Positions 1 through 5,119 of a stretch of DNA of 5,196 nt are shown here, one piece after another. The notes below the pieces were generated by a model. It did no database searches. It was not told the origin of the DNA and saw only the letters and a list, made by a program, of their open reading frames with translations. Position numbers and translations under genes: made by a program. Origin of the DNA: Oscillospiraceae bacterium (GTDB lineage: Bacteria > Bacillota > Clostridia > Oscillospirales > Oscillospiraceae); assembly GCA_017400415.1 (NCBI GenBank), contig JAFPTE010000157.1, positions 1-5,196 on the forward strand. Direction: 5' to 3'. Numbering within the stretch: the first letter of the stretch is position 1; every line of letters starts with the position of its first letter.

Positions 1-327
1 AAGGTTTTCCACGTTGTAGGAGAGATTCTGGGTCAGCTGGGCGCAGACGCAGCAGAAGAGGATATCCGTGAAGCTGTTCTCAAACAGGAAGCAGCACAGA
101 ATGAGAGAGAGGGCAAAAATCGTAATTGAAAACCAGCCGGAGACGTAGTGGGCAACAATATTCGGCACTGCCACGCTCATGACAAGATAGACCGGCAGAC
201 CCATAAGGAGCCGGCCCGGGAAATTATCCCGCCGCCGGAGCTTCAGGGTGAAAAGGGCCTCCGCCAGAAGAATCTGGGGAATATACCCATGGTACAGCCC
301 GATGGAAAAGATTTCCTTCAGCGTCAT
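1..327 (-). CDS. GHKL-family membrane sensor histidine kinase, N-terminal part (runs off the window)
   Basis: Reading from the ATG at 327 gives 109 open codons to the window edge, beginning MTLKEIFSIG. The visible part is a membrane-sensor region with about four hydrophobic stretches (roughly residues 9-28, 41-61, 65-83 and 87-100) and a basic turn LRRRDNFPGR between the first two. That layout, and the segment near FTDILFCCVCAQLTQNL, resemble the sensor half of clostridial AgrC/LytS-like kinases that pair with LytTR regulators. The catalytic half, with the phosphoacceptor His and the GHKL ATPase, lies outside the window and cannot be checked. Its ATG overlaps the TGA of the LytTR regulator upstream (ATGA), so the two are translationally coupled and should be cognate partners. 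The ligand is unknown; a peptide would fit the family but is inference. Family call fairly sure, specific role not. Confidence 0.75.
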   Translation of the reverse strand, partial: MTLKEIFSIGLYHGYIPQILLAEALFTLKLRRRDNFPGRLLMGLPVYLVMSVAVPNIVAHYVSGWFSITIFALSLILCCFLFENSFTDILFCCVCAQLTQNLSYNVENL

Positions 328-1034
328 GGCCGGGCACCTCCGCCGATAAAGCCCGCCAGGGCCTTCATAAACTCGCCTCTGTATGCCCTTCCCACCGGCA
401 GCACGTCGCCGCCCACCTGGGCCTCGTTTCCCCGGAGGGCGTCCACATAGCTCAGATTCACCAGAAGGGAGCTGTTTATGCGGCAGAAGCCGTTTTCCGT
501 GAAGAAGGCCGCCACATCCTTTATGGTGCCCCGCATGCGGTACTCCTCCGAGGCGTGGAACACCAGGTAGTGCTTGGCGCTCTCAATGTAGCGGATATCG
601 GAGATGGGCACCCGCTGCATGCCTGTGGCGGTGACAATATTGTAGCTCTGGCTTTTCCGGCCGTTTATGTAGAAGATGGCCTTTTCCAGCTTCTGGGCGA
701 AGCGGTCATAGCCCACAGGCTTCACAAGAAAGTCCAGGGCGTCCACCTCATAGCCCCGGATGGCGTACTGGGACAGGGTGGTTATGAATATAAGGCACAC
801 CACGCTGTCCTTCTCCCGCAGGCGCCGGGCAGCCTCCAGGCCGTTCATATGGGGCATGGCGATATCCATGAGGACAAGATCAAAGCTGCCCTCATACTCA
901 TCAATAAAGCTCATGCCGTCCCGGAAAAGCTCTGCCGTCACAGGGGTGTGGGTCTCCCTGCCGAAGCGGTCGATATATTCAAGTACGGTGTCGGAGTATT
1001 CCTTTTCGTCCTCCACAAGGGCTATCCTTATCAC
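324..1034 (-). CDS. LytTR-family response regulator (receiver plus LytTR DNA-binding domain)
   Basis: A 236-residue cytoplasmic two-component regulator of usual family length (AgrA/LytR/VirR type). Residues 1-120 form a receiver: acidic pair E8-D9, phosphoacceptor D57 in LVLMDIAMP, conserved T85, and K105 in the LVKP motif. Residues about 130-230 form a LytTR domain, seen in the segments RYIESAKHYLVF and CRINSSLLVNLSYV. On phosphorylation such proteins bind pairs of short direct repeats in promoters. The start is GTG at 1034, chosen because a GGAGG at 1042-1046 lies 7 nt upstream and the protein then opens directly with the first receiver strand (MIRIALVEDE). It is the first gene of an operon with the GHKL kinase, overlapping it by 4 nt (ATGA). 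Its targets are not shown by the sequence. Confidence 0.95.
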   Translation of the reverse strand: MIRIALVEDEKEYSDTVLEYIDRFGRETHTPVTAELFRDGMSFIDEYEGSFDLVLMDIAMPHMNGLEAARRLREKDSVVCLIFITTLSQYAIRGYEVDALDFLVKPVGYDRFAQKLEKAIFYINGRKSQSYNIVTATGMQRVPISDIRYIESAKHYLVFHASEEYRMRGTIKDVAAFFTENGFCRINSSLLVNLSYVDALRGNEAQVGGDVLPVGRAYRGEFMKALAGFIGGGARP

Positions 1035-1041
1035 GCTCTCG

Positions 1042-1046
1042 CCTCC
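1042..1046 (-). promoter_or_regulatory. Ribosome binding site fixing a GTG start
   Basis: GGAGG (CCTCC on the plus strand) lies 7 nt before the GTG at 1034-1032. It decides the start of the LytTR regulator, since no in-frame ATG occurs near the receiver N-terminus. Confidence 0.8.
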
Positions 1047-1066
1047 GTAAATATCGCTTCTTTTTT

Positions 1067-1095
1067 AGTTTAGCATTCTTTTTTCTTATTCGCAA
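1067..1095 (-). promoter_or_regulatory. Probable sigma-A promoter of the LytTR/GHKL operon
   Basis: On the minus strand TTGCGA (1090-1095) is followed by a 17-bp spacer and TAAACT (1067-1072). The base run TGC directly before the -10 makes it an extended -10. The spacer length is optimal and both hexamers match the consensus at 4 of 6 positions. Transcription would start near 1060, giving a leader of about 25 nt. The -35 lies directly behind the T-tract of the upstream gene's terminator, so this operon has its own promoter. Confidence 0.55.
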
Positions 1096-1096
1096 G

Positions 1097-1130
1097 AAAA
1101 AATCGGCGGCGGGTGAATACCCGCCGCCGA
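1097..1130 (-). terminator. Intrinsic terminator of the secreted beta-helix protein gene
   Basis: A perfect 12-bp GC-rich inverted repeat (1103-1114 with 1119-1130) encloses a 4-nt loop and is followed on the minus strand by six T residues (1102-1097). It starts 12 nt after the TAA at 1145-1143. The sequence leaves little doubt. Confidence 0.93.
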
Positions 1131-1142
1131 TATGTGGGGTTT

Positions 1143-3011
1143 TTATTGAATTCCGAAGGTGTTCTTGAGGAAGGTTATGATGGATTCCAGCATCCGGACT
1201 ATCCAGCTGGCCTCCTCGGCGTTGAGCTGGGAGTCCCCGGCCTCGGTATCTGCAGGGACCTCGGTCTGGGTCTGGCGGTTCATGCCGCCCCGGGAGAAGC
1301 CCTCCCTGCCCTGCTGTGCCTGCATGCCGCCCTGGCGGAAGTCTGGGGTCTGGCCCTGGGCGGGCATTTCGCCGGTCTGGTCCTGGGCGGGCAGCTCCGG
1401 AGGAGTTGTGCCCCGGCCGAAGCCGGAGGGCGCATCATTGGTGCCGCCCATCTGGCCCTGCATGCCGTCCGTCTGGCCGCCGAAGGAGCTGGAGGCGTCG
1501 GACTGCTGACCCCTGCCGCCCATCTGGCCCTGCATGCCGCCCATTCTGCCGCCCATGCCGCCCATGCCGCCGGCAGAGGCGGTGGAAGCGGAGGCGGAGG
1601 CGACGGCGGAGGAGCCGTTTTTCAGAGTGTAGGTGCTGCCCGCCGTCAGCTCGGGGCTTGCGAAGAGGATGTAGACGGCGTTCCGGAGGGCCTTGCCGGT
1701 ATAGAGCACGGTGCCGGACTCATCGGTGATCTGGATGGTGCTGCCGGCGGTGACAAGAGTCTGGCTGGAGCTCTGCATGCCGCCCATTCTGCCGCCCATC
1801 TGGCCGCCGGAGGCAGAGCCGAAGGTCACGTAGGGGGTGCCGGCGCTGTAGGCCTGGGCCATGGCCAGGTTGCCCACTGCCAGGACGGTGGCGCCGCCCA
1901 GGGTGGTGCCGCCGTCAGCGTCCAGAGGATCCCCGTCCCCCTGGGAGGGGGTGTAGACCTCCAGGGTGCCGCCCATCAGATTGATAGTGCCGTTGGAGTC
2001 GATGCCGTCGCCGTTGGTCACGTTCACGTACACGTAGCCGCCGTACTGGTTATAGCTGAACTTGTGATTTGTCAGGTCGGAGTTGGCGGCGTTGATACCG
2101 TCGTCAGAGGCGTTTACGGTGATATTGCCGGAGTAGACGTTCAGGGTGGCGGCCTCGATGCCCTCGTTGGACTTGGTTACGGTGACGGTGGGGCCCTCGG
2201 TGCCCTCGGCGCCGATGTTCATAACGTAGTCGGACTTGATTCCGTCATCGGCGGCGGAGACTGTAATGCTGCCGGAGAGGATGTTCAGAAGCTTGTCGCT
2301 CTTGATGCCGTCGTTCAAATTGGCCGTCACGTTCAGGGTCAGGTCCTTAATGGTGAGGGAGGCCTCGGAGACCAGGACGTCGGTGGCGTTGCCCTCCTCG
2401 TCCTCCTCGTAGAGGTCCGCTCCGCCCTTGATGCCGTTCTTGCCGTTGGAAACGATGTTCAGGGTGCCGCTGCCGGCGATGGTCACGTTGGAGCCGTCCT
2501 TGCACTTGATAACTGCGTTCTCGATGTTGGGGTACAGGGTCTCGTCGGTGTAGATATCGTCGTTGTTGTACTGATCGTCCGCCAGACTGCTGACGGTGCC
2601 GGCGGCGGCCACGATGGTGACCTGGCTGCCCTTGTTGCAGGTGATAGGCGCCGTGGCGGAGGCGGTCAGCTCCAGGCCGTTCAGAATGAGGGTCACGCCG
2701 GTGACGCCCTTCTTCACGGTGACGGAGCCGTTTTTGCAGGTGCCGGAGAGTACGTAGGTGCCGCTCTCCTTGATGGTGAGGGAGGTGCCGTCCAGCTTGT
2801 AGCCGGTGTAGGCCCCCTCGGTTACGGTGACGCCCTCGTCCGTGAAGACGAAGCTTGTGGCGTCGGTGACGTCGTAGACTGCGGTGAGCTCTGCGGTCTC
2901 TTCAGTGCCTGCTGCCAGGGCAGATATGGGGGAAGAGAGCATCACAGACGCTGCCAGGACAGTACTGAGTGCTATGGCAATAAGCTTGCCGGTGTGGTTT
3001 CTGCGTTTCAT
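1143..3011 (-). CDS. Secreted Cthe_2159/DUF4353-type beta-helix carbohydrate-binding protein with Gly/Met/Gln-rich tail
   Basis: A 622-residue exported protein. Residues 1-34 are a signal peptide: basic MKRRNHTGK, a hydrophobic core, and ALAA before the probable cut at 33-34. Residues about 50-395 look like a right-handed beta-helix: repeated short beta-strand turns carry a recurring Gly-Ile motif (NGIKG 192, NDGIKSD 233, DDGIKSD 255, NEGIEA 282, DDGINA 303, GDGIDSN 334), ending in GDPLDADGG (359). This pattern fits the Cthe_2159 family, whose founder was reported to bind cellulose and pectin acids; the Asp-rich turns suggest calcium binding. A small beta-rich segment (about 415-465) interrupts two Gly/Met/Gln-rich stretches (402-413 and 481-580). 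The C-terminus (597-622) is an amphipathic helix. No LPXTG motif or SLH domain is present. AAGGAGG at 3020-3026 lies 8 nt before the ATG. The gene is monocistronic, between two terminators. Probable role: cell-surface or biofilm polysaccharide binding (inference). Confidence 0.88.
   Translation of the reverse strand: MKRRNHTGKLIAIALSTVLAASVMLSSPISALAAGTEETAELTAVYDVTDATSFVFTDEGVTVTEGAYTGYKLDGTSLTIKESGTYVLSGTCKNGSVTVKKGVTGVTLILNGLELTASATAPITCNKGSQVTIVAAAGTVSSLADDQYNNDDIYTDETLYPNIENAVIKCKDGSNVTIAGSGTLNIVSNGKNGIKGGADLYEEDEEGNATDVLVSEASLTIKDLTLNVTANLNDGIKSDKLLNILSGSITVSAADDGIKSDYVMNIGAEGTEGPTVTVTKSNEGIEAATLNVYSGNITVNASDDGINAANSDLTNHKFSYNQYGGYVYVNVTNGDGIDSNGTINLMGGTLEVYTPSQGDGDPLDADGGTTLGGATVLAVGNLAMAQAYSAGTPYVTFGSASGGQMGGRMGGMQSSSQTLVTAGSTIQITDESGTVLYTGKALRNAVYILFASPELTAGSTYTLKNGSSAVASASASTASAGGMGGMGGRMGGMQGQMGGRGQQSDASSSFGGQTDGMQGQMGGTNDAPSGFGRGTTPPELPAQDQTGEMPAQGQTPDFRQGGMQAQQGREGFSRGGMNRQTQTEVPADTEAGDSQLNAEEASWIVRMLESIITFLKNTFGIQ
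1442..1539 (-). repeat. Pair of identical 26-bp direct repeats in the tail-coding region
   Basis: Positions 1442-1467 and 1514-1539 are identical over 26 bp. The offset is 72 bp, exactly 24 codons, so both copies are read in the same frame and encode GMQGQMGG-type sequence. Partial copies occur elsewhere in the tail, for example near 1790-1805. Confidence 0.9.
1530..1799 (-). repeat. Pair of identical 27-bp direct repeats flanking a structured segment
   Basis: Positions 1530-1556 and 1773-1799 are identical over 27 bp, encoding MGGRMGGMQ in both copies. The offset is 243 bp, exactly 81 codons. The repeats bracket the small non-repetitive segment at residues about 414-480 of the secreted protein. 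Confidence 0.9.
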
Positions 3012-3045
3012 TGTTGGTGCCTCCTTAAAAAGTTTTGATTTGGGT

Positions 3046-3067
3046 TAAGGCTTTGTTCTCTGCCTTA
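3046..3067 (-). promoter_or_regulatory. Stem-loop at the 5' end of the predicted leader mRNA
   Basis: TAAGGC and GCCTTA (3062-3067 and 3046-3051 in minus-strand order) can pair across a 10-nt loop. The hairpin would start within a few bases of the predicted transcription start and leave the ribosome binding site (3020-3026) free. A 5'-terminal hairpin of this kind could stabilise the mRNA; this is inference from position. Confidence 0.4.
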
Positions 3068-3075
3068 CGAGTATG

Positions 3076-3081
3076 ATTATA
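3076..3081 (-). promoter_or_regulatory. Perfect -10 element of the secreted-protein gene promoter
   Basis: TATAAT on the minus strand, with predicted transcription start near 3069 and a leader of about 58 nt. At 17-bp spacing the -35 position reads AATTTT, a very poor match to TTGACA. A perfect -10 with no -35, and 11-bp direct repeats in its place, suggests a promoter that needs an activator. Confidence 0.7.
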
Positions 3082-3085
3082 GCTG

Positions 3086-3107
3086 CGAAGATTGAACGAA
3101 AATTGAA
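3086..3107 (-). promoter_or_regulatory. Two tandem 11-bp direct repeats, candidate OmpR-family regulator binding site
   Basis: Minus-strand copies TTCAATTTTCG (3097-3107) and TTCAATCTTCG (3086-3096) abut exactly and differ at one base. The second ends 4 bp before the TATAAT. OmpR/PhoB-type regulators bind head-to-tail as dimers to two half-sites about one helical turn (11 bp) apart over the -35 region, which this matches. The obvious candidate binder is the OmpR-type regulator encoded at 4387-5070. The repeat is seen; the binder is inferred. Confidence 0.65.
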
Positions 3108-3125
3108 GGTTTTAAACTTTTTCAT

Positions 3126-3157
3126 AAAAAAATCGGCGGGGTGAAAAACCCCGCCGA
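3126..3157 (-). terminator. Intrinsic terminator of the two-component operon
   Basis: A stem of 9-10 bp (3133-3142 with 3148-3157, core CGGCGGGG/CCCCGCCG) with a short A-rich loop on the plus strand is followed on the minus strand by seven T residues (3132-3126). It begins 10 nt after the kinase stop codon and separates the regulator/kinase operon from the promoter of the secreted-protein gene. Confidence 0.92.
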
Positions 3158-3167
3158 AGCCGTATAT

Positions 3168-4397
3168 TTATAATACAATTGGTATCTCCGCAGTGAAAAC
3201 CGCCTTCCCCTCCTGCCAGGAGGCACGGATGGAGCCCCCGTGGCTCTCCGCCACCGCCCGGGCTATGGAAAGGCCCAGGCCGTAGTGGCCGCCGGTATCG
3301 GTCCGGGCCTGGTCTGTCCGGTAAAACCGGTCGAAAAGGTGCTCCAGCTGCTCCTTTTTAAGCTCCTCCGCCGGGTTTTTGACCTCCAGGACCGCCCGGT
3401 GCCTCTCCGCCCGGAGGCTCAGCTCTATGGCCCCCCCGGTGCCGTGGGCCAGGGCGTTATCCAGAAGTATGCTCACCAGCTGCCGGAGCTGATTGGGGTT
3501 TCCCGCCACGAATATATCGGGCCGGATGCTGCTCTCCAGGCTCCTGCCCTTCTCAAAGGCCAGGGATTCAAAGGGCAGCGCTTCCCCCTCCGTAAGCCGG
3601 GAAAAATCCACCCGTTCCCGGGCTGCGTCTCCCCGCTCCGCCCGGCTCAGGTCCAGAAGCTGCTTCACCAGATCCTTCATGCGGCCGTTCTCATATTCGA
3701 TGTTATCCAGCCACTCGCTCTGCCCCAGCTGCCGCCGCAGAAGCTCCGTATTGGCGCTCATGACGGCAATGGGGGTTTTCAGCTCGTGCCCGGCGTCGGA
3801 GATAAACTGCCTCTGCCGGGCGTCGTTTTCCTCCAGAGGCCGGACTATCCGCCGGGCTATGAGCACCGCCAGCACCACCAGCACCGCCAGGGCCGGGACG
3901 CCCACAAGGAGCATCTGCCGAACAAGGGTCTGCTGGCTCAGGTCCGTAAGACCCATATCCAGCATGGCCACAAGGGTGTAGCTCTCCCGCCTTTCCACCA
4001 TAAAGGCCATGTTTCCGCCGGTGCCCCGGTCCCTGCCGGAGTCCAGGAAGCCCTGGGCCAGGGTCAGAAGCTCATCCCGGCTCTGCAGGCCGCTGTCCCC
4101 CCCGTTCACCTCCAGGACCTGCCCATCCATGGAGAAGGCCACGGAGTAAAAGGTGGAGAGCCGGAACCGGTATTCATCGTTCATGGGCCCCCGGCCGCCG
4201 GGACTTCCCATGCTTCCCTTTCCCTGCCCCTGGGAATTGAGGCTGTAGCGCTCCACATAGGTCCGGAGCATTTCAAAGTTCTCCCGCTCCGCTGCAAGCC
4301 GGTTGGAGATGAATATGGTGGCCAGCGTCACCACCATGAGGGCCACCAGGCTCAGCACGATGGCCAGAACGATTCTCCGCCGTGTCTTATTGAACAT
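3168..4397 (-). CDS. Membrane sensor histidine kinase (EnvZ/PhoR-like HisKA plus HATPase) of the OmpR-type system
   Basis: A 409-residue inner-membrane kinase. Residues 8-31 form the first membrane segment, 32-160 an extracytoplasmic sensor loop, and 161-181 the second membrane segment. A very short linker (RRIVRPLEEN) follows with no full HAMP domain. The phosphoacceptor is H204 in DAGHELKTP. The ATPase shows the N-box around N314 (LLDNALAH), the F-box FDRFYR (355-360) and the G2 box GLGLS (373-377). The loop contains a Gly/Ser/Met segment at 55-72 that resembles the tail of the secreted protein at 1143-3011. The start ATG at 4397 overlaps the end of the response regulator gene by 11 nt, with GAGGTG (4403-4408) as ribosome binding site. 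It should phosphorylate that regulator. The signal is unknown. Confidence 0.95.
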   Translation of the reverse strand: MFNKTRRRIVLAIVLSLVALMVVTLATIFISNRLAAERENFEMLRTYVERYSLNSQGQGKGSMGSPGGRGPMNDEYRFRLSTFYSVAFSMDGQVLEVNGGDSGLQSRDELLTLAQGFLDSGRDRGTGGNMAFMVERRESYTLVAMLDMGLTDLSQQTLVRQMLLVGVPALAVLVVLAVLIARRIVRPLEENDARQRQFISDAGHELKTPIAVMSANTELLRRQLGQSEWLDNIEYENGRMKDLVKQLLDLSRAERGDAARERVDFSRLTEGEALPFESLAFEKGRSLESSIRPDIFVAGNPNQLRQLVSILLDNALAHGTGGAIELSLRAERHRAVLEVKNPAEELKKEQLEHLFDRFYRTDQARTDTGGHYGLGLSIARAVAESHGGSIRASWQEGKAVFTAEIPIVL

Positions 4398-5070
4398 CGG
4401 GACACCTCAATTCGTAGCCGATTCCCCGCAGGGCCTTTATCTCGCATTTTGAGCCGATGAAGCTCAGCTTCTTCCGGGCGAAGGACATGTACACCTCCAC
4501 GTTGTTGTACTCCGCATCGCTCTCAAAGCCCCAGATTTTTACCGCAATCTGCTCCCGGGTCAGGACCCTGCCCCGGTTGGCCATAAGATACTCCAGAATC
4601 CGCAGCTCCTTCTCCCCCAGGCGGACGCTTTTCCCGGTTTTGCAGGAGAGGGTGGCGCTCTTCACGTCCAGACTCAGGTCCTCAAAGCTCAGGCTGCCGT
4701 CGTTGGTGGGCAGGTTCCGGCGCCCCAGAGCCCGGAGCCGGGCCAGGAGCTCCGCCGTCATGAAGGGCTTGGTCAGATAGTCGTCGGCCCCGCTGTCCAG
4801 TCCCTCCACCTTATCATCCAGCTCACCCTTGGCGGTGAGCATGAGGATAGGCGTCCGTATTCCGGCGGCCCGGGCGGCCTTGGCCACCTGAAAGCCGCTG
4901 AGCTCCGGCATCATCACGTCCAGCACTATTATATCGTACACCCCGGTCTCTATGGCCTCCAGGGCGTCCCGGCCGTTGAAAAAGCCCTCCGCCTCGTAGC
5001 CCTCCTGCCGAAGAAGCTCGCACAGGGTCCGGTTCATTCTCTTTTCGTCCTCAGCCAGCAATACCTTCAT
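4387..5070 (-). CDS. OmpR/PhoB-family response regulator
   Basis: A 227-residue cytoplasmic transcription factor of typical length. The receiver (1-115) has acidic E7-D8-E9, phosphoacceptor D51 in IIVLDVMMPELSG, T79 in LMLTAK, and K101 in LTKPF. Residues about 127-222 form a winged-helix domain, shown by LGEKELRILEYLM, GRVLTREQI, the recognition-helix segment NNVEVYMSFARKKL, and the wing LRGIGYEL. The start ATG at 5070 has AAGGAGG at 5079-5085, 8 nt upstream. An ATG 5 nt further upstream is out of frame and reaches a stop after two codons. It is co-transcribed with the overlapping kinase (11 nt). The tandem 11-bp repeats at 3086-3107, next to the operon end, suit its binding mode, so the secreted protein gene is a probable target (inference). 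Confidence 0.96.
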   Translation of the reverse strand: MKVLLAEDEKRMNRTLCELLRQEGYEAEGFFNGRDALEAIETGVYDIIVLDVMMPELSGFQVAKAARAAGIRTPILMLTAKGELDDKVEGLDSGADDYLTKPFMTAELLARLRALGRRNLPTNDGSLSFEDLSLDVKSATLSCKTGKSVRLGEKELRILEYLMANRGRVLTREQIAVKIWGFESDAEYNNVEVYMSFARKKLSFIGSKCEIKALRGIGYELRCPDVQ

Positions 5071-5091
5071 TGCATCAGCCTCCTTTTTCCC

Positions 5092-5100
5092 AATATATCA
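5092..5100 (-). promoter_or_regulatory. Possible extended -10 promoter of the two-component operon
   Basis: TGATATATT on the minus strand combines an extended -10 (TGn) with TATATT, 5 of 6 matches to TATAAT. At 17-bp spacing the -35 position (AGCCTC, 5115-5120) is poor. The leader would be only about 15 nt. No terminator is visible between the preceding stop (5120) and this site, so read-through from upstream is also possible. Confidence 0.4.
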
Positions 5101-5106
5101 CCTGAA

Positions 5107-5118
5107 CCTTAATTGAGG
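5107..5118. promoter_or_regulatory. Imperfect 12-bp dyad upstream of the two-component operon
   Basis: CCTTAATTGAGG reads almost the same on both strands, with one mismatched pair. It lies about 10 bp upstream of the -10, where an operator could sit. On the minus strand CTCAAT (5112-5117) and TTCAGG (5101-5106) are 11 bp apart and loosely recall the TTCAAT half-sites at 3086-3107. Both patterns are weak and may be chance. Confidence 0.2.
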
Positions 5119-5119
5119 C

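Noticed and set aside
148..450. Plus-strand 100-codon frame across the kinase/regulator junction
   Set aside because: It is opposite both real genes, has no ribosome binding site, and its product is low-complexity Pro/Arg-rich sequence.
555..1073. Plus-strand frames opposite the LytTR regulator
   Set aside because: They mirror a well-supported receiver/LytTR gene and have no ribosome binding site or family resemblance.
1113..3038. Open reading frame of 641 codons on the plus strand opposite the secreted-protein gene
   Set aside because: It is antisense to a gene with a clear signal peptide, family motifs, ribosome binding site and terminator. Its translation is a Gly/Ala/His/Val-rich mirror of the GC-rich repeat, with no recognisable domain, and it runs across the terminator.
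3240..4460. Open reading frame of 406 codons on the plus strand opposite the histidine kinase
   Set aside because: It lies opposite a kinase with all catalytic motifs. The Pro/His/Gln-rich product has no domain and is explained by the third-position GC bias of the real gene.
4823..5023. Short minus-strand frame inside the OmpR-type regulator gene
   Set aside because: It is a +1 frame within the receiver-coding region, and its Gly/Arg-rich product is typical of frame-shifted GC-rich coding DNA.
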